64,000 nucleotides of DNA from Clostridium sp. OF09-36 (GTDB taxonomy: Bacteria > Bacillota > Clostridia > Lachnospirales > Lachnospiraceae), in assembly GCF_003481985.1 (NCBI RefSeq), contig NZ_QUMD01000005.1, positions 124,001 through 188,000 of the forward strand, written 5' to 3'. Numbering within the stretch: the first letter of the stretch is position 1; the number at the start of each line of letters is the position of its first letter. The notes under the pieces are model-generated. The model did not search any database. It was given only the letters and a program-made list of their open reading frames with translations, and was not told the origin of the DNA. Position numbers and translations under genes: made by a program. This document shows, in pieces, positions 18,493 through 27,636 of the stretch.

Positions 18493-19848
18493 ATGAGTCA
18501 GAAAGTATTAGTGGCAGGTACCGGAAAGAGCGGTATCGCAGCAGCAAAGCTTCTTCTCGCCATGGGCGGCGAGGTTGTGCTTTACGATGGCAACGACAAG
18601 CTGGACCCGGAGAAAATCAAGGAAAATTTTGAGGAAGACGCAAAGGTTACGATCGTATTAGGGGATCTGACAAGACCGGACCTGTTAGGGGTGGAGCTTT
18701 CTATCATCAGCCCTGGAATCCCGTTAGATGCACCGTTTGTCCCGGTCCTGGATGAAGCAAAGATCCCAATCTGGAGTGAGATCCAGCTTGCCTACCATGT
18801 AGCGAAGGGAAAACTCATTGCTATTACCGGAACCAACGGAAAGACAACGACCACGGCCCTGACCGGGGCCATTATGAAGACCTTTTTCGACGAGGTGTTC
18901 GTGGTAGGAAATATCGGTATCCCGTACACGGAGGTGGCGCTGGACACTACCGAAAAATCCGTGACGGTGGCAGAGGTTTCCAGCTTCCAGCTTGAGACTA
19001 TCATGGATTTCCACCCGAATGTCAGTGCAATCTTAAATATCACCCCGGACCATTTAAACCGTCACGGGACCATGGAAAATTATATTGAGGTAAAAGAGCG
19101 CGTGGCTGTGAACCAGACAGAGGATGACTGCATTGTGCTGAATTACGATGATAAGGTTCTCCGCGAGTTTGGCGAGAAGAAGGAGTTAAAGCCGAAGGTG
19201 TTCTTCTTCTCCAGCACCCAGACCTTAAAGGAAGGCATGTACTTAGATGGCGATACCATGATCTATGCGCATGACGGCAAGAAAGAGGAAGTGCTCAATG
19301 TAAAAACGGATATGCAGCTTTTGGGCAAGCATAACTATGAGAACGTCATGGCAGCAGTGGCCATGAGCATCCGCATGGGTGTGCCGATGGACTGCATCCG
19401 CAAGGCAGTTAAGGAGTTCAAGGCGGTAGAGCACCGCATTGAGTTTGTTCTGGAGCGCTCTGGAGTCCGCTATTACAACGACTCCAAGGGAACCAACCCA
19501 GACGCTGCGATCCAGGCAATCCGCGCAATGCCGGGACCGACTGTCCTGATCGCGGGCGGCTACGATAAGCACAGCGAATACGATGAGTGGATCGAGGCGT
19601 TTGGCGGTAAGGTAAAATATCTGGTGCTGATCGGCCAGACCCGCGACAAGATCGCAGAGTGCGCAAGAAGCCATGGCTTTACCGACATCATGTATGCGGA
19701 GGATATGCCGGAGGCAGTGCGTGTCTGTGCAGCCTATGCCAATGCGGGGGACAATGTCCTCTTATCCCCGGCCTGCGCAAGCTGGGGCATGTTCGATAAC
19801 TACGAGCAGCGCGGCGAGATTTTTAAAGAATGTGTAAGAAACCTGTAG
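18493..19848 (+). CDS. murD: UDP-N-acetylmuramoylalanine--D-glutamate ligase
   Basis: 451 residues, cytoplasmic, adds D-glutamate to UDP-MurNAc-L-Ala with ATP. The ATP loop GTNGKTTTTALTG (about residues 114-126), ITPDHLNRHGTMENY, and the C-terminal domain motif NDSKGTNPDAA are intact. It lies 25 bp after mraY and 10 bp before ftsW. Confidence 0.95.
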   Translation: MSQKVLVAGTGKSGIAAAKLLLAMGGEVVLYDGNDKLDPEKIKENFEEDAKVTIVLGDLTRPDLLGVELSIISPGIPLDAPFVPVLDEAKIPIWSEIQLAYHVAKGKLIAITGTNGKTTTTALTGAIMKTFFDEVFVVGNIGIPYTEVALDTTEKSVTVAEVSSFQLETIMDFHPNVSAILNITPDHLNRHGTMENYIEVKERVAVNQTEDDCIVLNYDDKVLREFGEKKELKPKVFFFSSTQTLKEGMYLDGDTMIYAHDGKKEEVLNVKTDMQLLGKHNYENVMAAVAMSIRMGVPMDCIRKAVKEFKAVEHRIEFVLERSGVRYYNDSKGTNPDAAIQAIRAMPGPTVLIAGGYDKHSEYDEWIEAFGGKVKYLVLIGQTRDKIAECARSHGFTDIMYAEDMPEAVRVCAAYANAGDNVLLSPACASWGMFDNYEQRGEIFKECVRNL

Positions 19849-19858
19849 GAGGAGGATT

Positions 19859-20994
19859 ATGGCAAAGAAGAACCGGCCGAAACGGTTTTATGATTACAGC
19901 CTGCTGTTCTGTATCATATTTCTGATGGTATTTGGACTGGTCATGATCTACAGTGCCAGTTCTTATACTGCGCAGTTAAAGTTTAACAATGCCGGCTACT
20001 TTATGATGCGCCAGTTAACCTTTGCGTTGATCGGTCTGGGTGCTGCCTGGTGATCTCTAAGGTGGATTATCACTGGTACGCCAGACTGTACAGGTTTGGA
20101 TACTTTATCTCCTATGTGCTCATGATCGCAGTAAGCCTTGTGGGAAGAGAGGTAAACGGAAAAAAACGATGGCTTGGAGTTGGTTCTTTCAGTTTCCAGC
20201 CAACGGAGGTTGTAAAGATTACCCTGATTGTATATCTGGCGGTCCTGATCACGAAGATGGGATCTGAGATTAACGACTGGAAAAAGGTGATGAAGGTTGG
20301 CCTGCTGCGTGCACTTCCGATCGCAGCCATTGTTGGGGCAAATAACTTAAGCTCCGGTATCATTATTGTCGGAATTGCGTTTGTGATGCTGTTTATAGCG
20401 AGCCGCCATAAGGTGCTATTTTACGCAGGCGGTATAGCTGCAGCTGTGGTGGTTGCAATAGCCGGACCACTGGCAATTTTGCTGGAGAAGATCAAGGTGT
20501 TAAAGCCGTACCAGTTAAGCCGTATTCATGTGTGGCTGTCCCCGGAGGCATATCCGATGGATGGCGGCTACCAGGTGCTGCAGGGCCTTTATGCGATCGG
20601 CTCAGGTGGTTTGTTCGGAAAAGGGCTGGGAGAGAGTATCCAGAAGATGGGCTTTGTGCCGGAGGCACAAAACGATATGATCTTTTCCATCATCTGTGAG
20701 GAGCTTGGCTTTTTTGGGGCACTCTGTGTGATCATGATCTTCCTCTTTCTGATCTCCCGCTTTGTGCTGATCGCGAACAATGCGCCGGATCTTCTGGGGG
20801 CGCTGATCGTAGTAGGGGTTATGGCACACATTGCGATCCAGGTCATCTTAAACATCGCGGTAGTAACCAATACGATCCCGAATACCGGAATCACGCTGCC
20901 GTTCATCAGCTACGGAGGTACATCTGTTATCCTGCTGATGGCCGAGATGGGAATGGTACTTGGTGTGTCGAACCAGATCCGTCTGGAGCGGTAA
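19859..20994 (+). CDS. ftsW: Lipid II polymerase FtsW, SEDS family (frameshifted in this sequence)
   Basis: A membrane glycosyltransferase of the divisome that works with the class B PBP. The N-terminal helix LLFCIIFLMVFGLVMIYSAS and later EAQNDMIFSIICEELGF and ITLPFISYGGTS are diagnostic of FtsW/RodA. The frame is broken at about 20050; one missing G (TGGGTGATC) joins IGLGAAW to VISKVDYHWY. A GTG start at 20050 would give a protein lacking the first helices, so it is not accepted as a separate gene. Confidence 0.92.
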
Positions 20995-21075
20995 CCAGAG
21001 AACCGGAACGTACATAAGATAAAGCAGGAAGTATTTGTTTGCGGCTTTAGCTTATGCTACAGGAGGGATCGGCGG

Positions 21076-22328
21076 GTGTCTGTGCTTCGGATAGAAGGGT
21101 TACACAGTCTGGATGGAACAATAAAAATACAGGGTTCTAAAAATGGGGTGCTGCCGGTCATGGCAGCATCTCTTCTTCATAACGGAACCACGGTACTGGA
21201 GCATATCCCCAAAATACAGGATGTTTTCTGTATGTTGGGGATTTTGAACGCTCTGGGGGCAGAGTGCAGGATGGAGGAGGAGCGCCTCATCATTTCGGCA
21301 GGCTCCATAGACAATACAAAAATACCGGCAGAGCTTGCCGGGCAGATGCGATCCTCTGTGATGCTTCTCGGGCCTCTTCTGGCACGCTTTGGAATGGCAA
21401 AAAGCAGCCTTCCGGGCGGCTGCCGCATCGGAAAACGGCCGGTGGATCTTCATATCCGCGGGCTTGAGGCGCTGGGAGCAACTGTTCTGATAAAGGATGA
21501 TGAGTTGTCTGTGCAGTGTCCGGGAAAGGGCCTTACGGGAACAAGGATACAGCTTCCGTACCCGAGTGTGGGAGCCACGGAAAATATTCTGATGGCTGCA
21601 GCTGGGGCAGAGGGGGAGACGGTTCTGCAAGGCGCAGCCAGGGAACCGGAAATTGTGATTCTCTGCGACTTTCTGAATGCACTTGGTGTGCCGGTGGAGG
21701 GGGCGGGAACACCAGTGATCCGCCTAAAGGGAAAACAGTCCCTTCACGATACGGTTTTTGCACTTCCGGGTGACCGGATCGTGGCAGGCACCTATGTGGG
21801 CGCTGTGCTGTGTGCGGGTGGCAGTGTGTTTCTAGAGCATGCTCCGCTTGACCATATGGGGAAAACCCTGTGGGCAGCAAAGCAGATGGGAGCCAGGCTG
21901 AGCCCTGTGGAAAACGGGATCTGGGTTGTCTGTAAGGAAAGACCACGGCCGGTAAAGCTGGAAACAGGGCCATACCCGGAGTTTCCGACCGACATGCAGT
22001 CGGTGATGCTGGCGGCGGCCTGTCTTGCGGATGGAACCTCTTACATCCGTGAGAACGTATTTGAGAGCCGGTTTTGCACAGCAAAGGAATTGCAGAAACT
22101 CGGTGCCCATATTATAATAGAAGATAAACTTGCGGTTGTGTGTGGTGTGCCTTTGCTGCGTGGAGCGCAGGCAGAGGCAGCGGACCTGCGGGGCGGTGCT
22201 GCCCTGGTGGTGGCCTGTCTGGCAGCGGAGGGGGAGAGCCTGGTTTCGGGCTATGGGCATATCAGCGCGGCTACGAGGATATCAGCCGGGATCTGGCGGC
22301 TGTTGGGGCGCGGATCTCGCTGGTCTGA
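21076..22328 (+). CDS. murA: UDP-N-acetylglucosamine 1-carboxyvinyltransferase (frameshifted near the C-terminus)
   Basis: First committed enzyme of peptidoglycan synthesis: it transfers enolpyruvate from PEP to UDP-GlcNAc. The conserved Lys-Asn is in SKNGVLPVMAAS, the PEP-binding Cys loop in GGCRIGKRPVDLH, and the catalytic Asp in EFPTDMQ. GTG 21076 follows AGGAGGG. At about 22265 one C is missing; restoring it gives RGYEDISRDLAAVGA and the stop at 22328, in place of a 60-residue false tail that runs into ftsQ. MurA sits where murG is often found in such clusters. Confidence 0.92.
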
Positions 22329-22372
22329 ACCTGTGAAGGGACGACAGTATACGGAAATGGGAGAGAAAACAG

Positions 22373-23100
22373 ATGGAATATGGATCCGGCAAGAGAAAAA
22401 AAAGAATTCTGTTTGCGGTTGTGCTCCTGCTGCTGGTACTTGCAGCAGCTGTGTGCTCCGTAAAGCTTCAGGAGATTACGGTTACGGGAAATAAAAACTA
22501 CACAGAGGAGCAGCTGGTCGATCTGGTATTTCCGGATAATGCGAGCCGGAGTACGGTACTGTGCTATCTGCGGGAGCACTTTGGCAAGCATGAAAAGATT
22601 CCTTTTGTAGAGGACTATAGCTGGTGCTGAAGGGCTTTCGCAAAGCAGAGATCATTGTATATGAAAAAAGTGTCGTTGGCTACGTGTCCTACATGAGCAG
22701 CTATATGTATTTTGACAAGGACGGTATCATTGTGGAGAGTGCCAGCCAGAAACTGCCGGGGATTCCCTGGATCACAGGACTGAAGTTCGGTCACATCGTT
22801 CTTTACCAGAAGCTGCCGGTAGAGAGTGAACGGGTTTTTGAGGAAATCATGAACCTGACCCAGATCCTTTCTATCTATGACCTGAGCGTGGATAAGATCC
22901 AGTATAATACACTGGGGGAGGCAACACTTTATCTTGGTGATATTGAGGTGATCTTAGGAAACAATGACGGCTTGAATGGAAAGATCGCAGAGCTCAGTGA
23001 TATGCTTCCGAAGCTGGAGGGCAGGAGCGGGACCCTTTATCTCGACAGCTACGACGAGACCAGGACAAATCCGATGTACACGTTTAAGCCGAGAAATTAG
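22373..23100 (+). CDS. ftsQ: Cell division protein FtsQ/DivIB (frameshifted in this sequence)
   Basis: A short basic cytoplasmic tail, one membrane helix (about residues 10-30) and a POTRA-like extracytoplasmic domain opening LQEITVTGNKNYTEEQLVDL. At about 22620 one base is missing; with TATAGGCTGG the frame joins KIPFVEDY to LVLKGFRKAEIIVYEKSVVGYV and continues to 23100. It stabilises the FtsL/FtsI subcomplex of the divisome. The family is poorly conserved, but position before ftsZ and topology support the call. Confidence 0.82.
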
Positions 23101-23144
23101 TGTGCCAGGACACATTCTTTTTAAGTTTTTTGCGAAAAAAACGG

Positions 23145-23173
23145 TTGCTATTTTGAAGGAAATCACCTATAGT
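23145..23173 (+). promoter_or_regulatory. ftsZ promoter
   Basis: TTGCTA, 17 bp, TATAGT. Preceded by TTTTTTGCGAAAAAAAC, which also precedes the mraZ promoter. Confidence 0.7.
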
Positions 23174-23252
23174 ATTATCTAGACTAGTTTTTGATATAAT
23201 GTTACAAAACTGTTACAAAAGGCCAATGAAAGAAATTAAGGAGGAATCAGTC

Positions 23253-24506
23253 TTGTTAGAGATTAAGATAAATGAAGCGGAAAACTCCGCGAAGATCATT
23301 GTGATCGGTGTCGGCGGTGCCGGCAACAATGCAGTAAACCGCATGGTTGACGAGGATATTGCGGGTGTGGAGTTCATCGGCATTAATACAGATAAACAGG
23401 CACTGCAGTTCTGCAAGGCTCCGACTGCCATGCAGATCGGTGAAAAGCTGACCAAGGGCTTAGGCGCAGGCGCAAAGCCGGAGGTTGGACAGAAGGCAGC
23501 AGAGGAGAGCTCTGAGGAGATCGCCCAGGCGATCAAGGGCGCGGACATGGTATTTGTTACCTGTGGTATGGGTGGCGGTACCGGTACCGGTGCAGCTCCG
23601 GTCATCGCAAAGATCGCAAAAGATATGGGCATCCTGACTGTTGGCGTTGTAACCAAGCCGTTCCGTTTCGAGGCAAAGGCACGTATGAGCAATGCCCTGG
23701 CTGGAATCGAGAACTTAAAAGCAAGCGTAGATACCCTGATCGTAATCCCGAATGACAAGCTCCTTGAGATCGTTGACCGCAGAACCACCATGCCGGATGC
23801 ATTAAAGAAAGCAGACGAGGTCCTTCAGCAGGCAGTACAGGGAATCACCGACCTGATCAACGTACCGGGTCTGATCAACCTTGACTTCGCAGATGTACAG
23901 ACCGTTATGACTGACAAGGGCATCGCACATATCGGCATCGGACATGCTAAGGGCGATGACAAGGCAGTTGAGGCAGTAAAGCAGGCAGTAGCAAGCCCGC
24001 TGTTGGAGACCACCATCGAGGGTGCTACCCACGTGATCATCAATATTTCCGGCGATATCAGCCTTATCGAGGCAAACGAGGCTGCAAGCTATGTTCAGGA
24101 GCTGGCTGGCGATGATGCAAACATCATCTTCGGTGCTATGTACGATGAGAATGCACAGGACGAGGCTACCATCACCGTAATCGCAACCGGCCTGGATGCA
24201 CATGCAAACACTCCGGTTAACAAGGCTATGGCTGAGTTCGGAAAGATCAGCCCGAAAATGCCGTCCGGATTAAACTTACATACCCAGACCACAGGACGCA
24301 GCGTTGCTGCTGCTGAGGCAAGTGCAACTGCTGCAAAGGCAGCTGCCCCGCAGCTCCATACCCAGGCTTCCACTGTGAAACCGGTTCAGACCCAGACTGC
24401 ACAGACTGCAGCTCCGGCCCAGGGAGCACCGGTAAGCCAGGGCTCTTACCGTCCGTTAAACCAGACCCAGATCAACATTCCGGATTTCTTAAAGAATAAG
24501 CGCTAA
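23253..24506 (+). CDS. ftsZ: Cell division GTPase FtsZ
   Basis: 417 residues from TTG 23253, chosen because AAGGAGG lies 8 bases before it and because the family consensus begins at LEIKINEAENSAKIIVIGVG. Nucleotide-binding segments are GVGGAGNNAVNRM and the tubulin signature GMGGGTGTGAAPV. A Gln/Ala/Thr-rich linker (about residues 340-400) leads to the C-terminal peptide INIPDFLKNKR that binds membrane anchors. It polymerises into the Z ring. It has its own promoter. Confidence 0.97.
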   Translation: MLEIKINEAENSAKIIVIGVGGAGNNAVNRMVDEDIAGVEFIGINTDKQALQFCKAPTAMQIGEKLTKGLGAGAKPEVGQKAAEESSEEIAQAIKGADMVFVTCGMGGGTGTGAAPVIAKIAKDMGILTVGVVTKPFRFEAKARMSNALAGIENLKASVDTLIVIPNDKLLEIVDRRTTMPDALKKADEVLQQAVQGITDLINVPGLINLDFADVQTVMTDKGIAHIGIGHAKGDDKAVEAVKQAVASPLLETTIEGATHVIINISGDISLIEANEAASYVQELAGDDANIIFGAMYDENAQDEATITVIATGLDAHANTPVNKAMAEFGKISPKMPSGLNLHTQTTGRSVAAAEASATAAKAAAPQLHTQASTVKPVQTQTAQTAAPAQGAPVSQGSYRPLNQTQINIPDFLKNKR

Positions 24507-24552
24507 GAATGGAATGGCTTGTCTGACACAAGTATGTGCAGGAGACAAAAAT

Positions 24553-24598
24553 CGACAAAGGCAGAAGACCATCTTTGGTTTTCTGTCTTTTTTTGTCG
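24553..24598 (+). terminator. Terminator of the dcw cluster
   Basis: An inner stem GCAGAAGACC / GGTTTTCTGT (10 bp with GU pairs) inside an outer CGACAAA / TTTGTCG stem, with a T-run of seven on the 3' side. Confidence 0.8.
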
Positions 24599-24626
24599 TT
24601 CAAAAATGGAGTTTGCCTCTGTCCGT

Positions 24627-24659
24627 TTGACAAAGTTTTTCCTTCAGAATGATTATAAT
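24627..24659 (+). promoter_or_regulatory. spoIIG-type promoter with wide spacer
   Basis: TTGACA, 21 bp, TATAAT. The B. subtilis spoIIG promoter is known for an overlong spacer and activation by Spo0A~P. Here TTTGACA, one base off a 0A box (TTCGACA), overlaps the -35, and TTTGTCGTT lies at 24593. Confidence 0.6.
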
Positions 24660-24687
24660 GGGGAGCATGGATCCATGAAAAGCGTTT

Positions 24688-24718
24688 GCTGCTATTTGCG
24701 CAATGCACAAACAGTAAT
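24688..24718 (+). repeat. 31-bp dispersed palindrome, copy 2
   Basis: GCTGCTATTTGCGCAATG with the 3' half ACAAACAGTAAT; in the spoIIGA 5' leader, 35 bp before the start codon. Confidence 0.6.
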
Positions 24719-24753
24719 GCAAACAGCGTTCCGTACATCGGAGGAAACGTAGC

Positions 24754-25638
24754 ATGAGTGAAATCCTGTATCTGGATCTGTTTTTTCTGGTGAACCTGGC
24801 TGCAGATCTATATCTGCTGGTCCTGACCGCGGTGCTGGGAAAGGCGTGCACATGGAAAAGGGCAGGGAGATTATTGGGGGGAGCGGCAGCAGGGGCTGTC
24901 AGTGCCTGTGCGCTGGTGTTCCTTCCAAAACTGCCGCTCCTGCCATGGAAGCTTCTGGAGCTTATGCTTCTCTCCTGGCTCATGCTCCGCATTGCTTTTG
25001 GGGCATGCAGCCGGGCGGAATGGTTCCGGCGCCTTTTAAGCCTGTGGATGGCAGCAACCCTGACTGGCGGCATCTGTTCGCTGCTGGAGCCGGTGGCCGG
25101 AAGAACTTCCAGTGCAGTCTGGGAGCTTACTTCCTGGTCCCTGCCGCAGTTTGGCAAAGACCTTGGCGTTGCTGGAGGTGTACTTTTTGGGGGTGCCAGG
25201 TTTTTACGGCAGGGAGAAGTGTTCCGGAATAACCTGTACGAGGTAACGCTGTATTACCGGGGGCGGACAAAGACGGTTCTGGCCCTGCATGATACCGGAA
25301 ACCAGCTCTATGAGCCGTATGGGCACCAGCCGGTCCACGTTCTGGAGAAACGTGCCTGCGGGGAGCTTTTAGAGGAAGACTGCCAGGTCTTATATGTTCC
25401 GTTTACCTCGGTGGGTAACAGCCATGGGATTTTGCCGGCAGTCCGTCTGGACCGCATGGAGGTCAGGCAGAAGGGAAAGCTGGTCTGGGAGCTTGAGCGG
25501 CCATGGGTGGCACTCAGCGGGGAAGCATTATCACCACACAACCGGTATGGGATGCTTTTACATGGAGAAATATCGCAGGGCAAGATTTTTTGCCCCAGGC
25601 ATCATAATATGGAAAGACCCGGGAGGATGGAAAAGTGA
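24754..25638 (+). CDS. spoIIGA: Sigma-E processing peptidase SpoIIGA
   Basis: 294 residues: an N-terminal membrane half with about five hydrophobic helices (residues 1-140), then a cytoplasmic aspartic-protease-like domain with LALHDTGNQLYEP at about residue 178, whose DTG is the catalytic motif. It cleaves the pro-sequence from sigma-E in the mother cell after a forespore signal. ATG 24754 follows GGAGGAAACG. It overlaps sigE by 4 bases (GTGA), as in the conserved spoIIG operon. Confidence 0.92.
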   Translation: MSEILYLDLFFLVNLAADLYLLVLTAVLGKACTWKRAGRLLGGAAAGAVSACALVFLPKLPLLPWKLLELMLLSWLMLRIAFGACSRAEWFRRLLSLWMAATLTGGICSLLEPVAGRTSSAVWELTSWSLPQFGKDLGVAGGVLFGGARFLRQGEVFRNNLYEVTLYYRGRTKTVLALHDTGNQLYEPYGHQPVHVLEKRACGELLEEDCQVLYVPFTSVGNSHGILPAVRLDRMEVRQKGKLVWELERPWVALSGEALSPHNRYGMLLHGEISQGKIFCPRHHNMERPGRMEK

Positions 25639-26374
25639 TCGTAAAAGTTTCAGTACCAAACCGTTTTCAGTTTAAGGCAGTTCCTTCATTTACTACCATG
25701 CTGTGGCAAAAGAAGGGCGAGGTTCATTATATTGGAGGGGCGGACATTCTTCCGCCACCGCTGGAAAGCAAAAAAGAAGCAGAGATGATCGCGCTTCTGG
25801 GAACAGAGGGGGAAAAGGCAGCCAGATCGGTTCTGATCGAACATAATCTGCGTCTGGTGGTTTACATAGCAAAGAAGTTTGATAATACGGCAGTGGGCGT
25901 GGAGGATCTGATCTCCATCGGAACCATTGGCCTGATCAAGGCGATCAATACCTTTAACCCGGAGAAAAACATCAAGCTGGCTACCTATGCCTCACGTTGT
26001 ATTGAGAATGAGATTTTGATGTATCTTCGCCGGAGCAGCAAGACAAAGGCAGAGGTTTCCATCGATGAGCCGCTGAATGTGGACTGGGACGGAAATGAAC
26101 TGCTGCTTTCGGATATTCTTGGGACCGATGACGATGTGATCTACCGGGGCCTGGAGGATGAGACCGAGAGACAGCTCTTAAAGAGCGCCATTGAGAGCTT
26201 AAGCCGCGGGAGAAGACGATCGTGGAATTACGGTATGGGCTCAAAAATACGGAAGGGGAGGAGATGACCCAGAAAGAGGTAGCAGACCGTCTGGGAATTT
26301 CACAGTCGTACATTTCCCGTCTGGAGAAAAAAATCATGAAGCGGCTGAAAAAGGAAATCGTCCGGTTTGAATAG
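25635..26374 (+). CDS. sigE: RNA polymerase sporulation sigma factor SigE (frameshifted in this sequence)
   Basis: Early mother-cell sigma factor. An N-terminal pro-segment (about 30 residues) precedes YIGGADILPPP. Region 2 has NLRLVVYIAKKFDNT, EDLISIGTIGLIKA and YASRCIENEILMYLRRS, close to B. subtilis SigE. At about 26204 a C is missing (AAGCCCGCGG); correction gives PREKTIVELRYGLKN and region 4.2 helix-turn-helix MTQKEVADRLGISQSYISRL, ending at 26374. GTG start coupled to spoIIGA. Confidence 0.93.
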
Positions 26375-27527
26375 TCTGGTCCTCTGGATCCTGCGCACGC
26401 TGCTGGCACTGTGTCTTCAGATCCGGTATCCGGCAGTGCGTTTTTGTGAGGAAAGGCCTGTGCGCAGGGATCCTTCTTATGAGATATACGAAACCTACAG
26501 GTATGCGTACAGGCAGTACGGATACCTGTTTGCGCTGTCAGAAGACCCAAAAGCAGCAGGTGACGGGAGCTTTTCTGATACAGAAGTGTTGCCAGACGGG
26601 GCAGATGGGAGAACGCAAGAAAACAGCACAGCTGCTGTGGCTGGCGAAGCTTCTGCATTCAGGGCTGGTGCTACGGGAAGTCTGGCTGGCGCAGACAGCA
26701 AAAATGCTACAAATGGCGAAGCTGCTGTTGATGAAGGAAGCAGCGCGGCCAGTGCACAGGTGGAAGCTGCGGAGCGTTCCCGCCTCCAGGATTACGATTA
26801 CCTGATGAAGCATTATTTCAGTGTACACGCATCCACGACAGCGGAGCGGAGCCTGATGACGGCAGATACGCTGCTAAAAACAGATCTCAAGCTGGAAAAA
26901 CACCCGGATGAGCCCCAGATCCTCATCTACCATACCCATGCCAGCGAGACCTATGCCGATTACGGGCCGGAGCATCCCGATGCGACTGTGGCAGGAGCCG
27001 GAGCATATCTGGCCCAGCTTCTCTCAGAGCGGGGCTGGAATGTCATCCATGACACCACAGCGTATGACCAGAAGGAGGGAAAGCTGGAGCGTAGCCGGGC
27101 CTATACCTATGCGCTGGAGGGAATCCAGAGAATTTTGCAGGAGCATCCGGGCATCGAGGTGATTTTGGATGTACACCGGGACGGTGTAGCAGATTCGGTG
27201 CGTCTGGTACAGAAGGTTTCGGGGAAAACAGCGGCACGGATCATGTTTTTCCAGGGAATGAGCCGGACACCGGAGGGGGAGATCGCCTATCTGCCAAACC
27301 CGTATCTGAAGGAAAACCTGGCATTTTGCTTTCAGATGCAGCTGGCCTTAAACCGCTATCCGGGATTTACAAGAAAAATATATTTAAAGGGGCTGCGCTA
27401 CAACCTGCATTTGAGGGGACGGTCTTCCCTGATTGAAGCCGGAGCGCAGACCAACACCATAGAAGAAGCCAGAAACGCCATGGAGCTGCTGGCGGAAGCC
27501 ATCGATACCGTCTTGCAAGGGACTTGA
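26367..27527 (+). CDS. spoIIP: Stage II sporulation protein P
   Basis: 386 residues from TTG 26367, overlapping the corrected sigE end by 8 bases. An N-terminal hydrophobic segment (about residues 3-22) anchors it; a low-complexity Ala/Ser/Glu stretch (about 60-130) follows, then the SpoIIP hydrolase domain with LIYHTHASETYADYG, ILDVHRDG and the C-terminal GLRYNLHLRGRSSLIEAGAQ. It is an amidase and endopeptidase that, with SpoIID and SpoIIM, thins septal peptidoglycan during engulfment. The start is uncertain. Confidence 0.88.
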   Translation: MNSLVLWILRTLLALCLQIRYPAVRFCEERPVRRDPSYEIYETYRYAYRQYGYLFALSEDPKAAGDGSFSDTEVLPDGADGRTQENSTAAVAGEASAFRAGATGSLAGADSKNATNGEAAVDEGSSAASAQVEAAERSRLQDYDYLMKHYFSVHASTTAERSLMTADTLLKTDLKLEKHPDEPQILIYHTHASETYADYGPEHPDATVAGAGAYLAQLLSERGWNVIHDTTAYDQKEGKLERSRAYTYALEGIQRILQEHPGIEVILDVHRDGVADSVRLVQKVSGKTAARIMFFQGMSRTPEGEIAYLPNPYLKENLAFCFQMQLALNRYPGFTRKIYLKGLRYNLHLRGRSSLIEAGAQTNTIEEARNAMELLAEAIDTVLQGT

Positions 27528-27541
27528 AAAAATGTTATTAT
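27513..27541 (+). promoter_or_regulatory. lepA promoter
   Basis: TTGCAA, 17 bp, TATTAT, overlapping the last codons of spoIIP. Confidence 0.5.
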
Positions 27542-27636
27542 AATAAATTGACGAATTGTCTCCATTCTGTATGGGACAGAAACAAGAAACAAAAACTGGT
27601 TTTATACGTTTTATTTTATTTGGAGGAAATCAATAC

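Noticed and set aside
22140..22336. Separate small gene at the end of murA
   Set aside because: Its last residues (DISRDLAAVGARISL) are the true MurA C-terminus reached after correcting one base.
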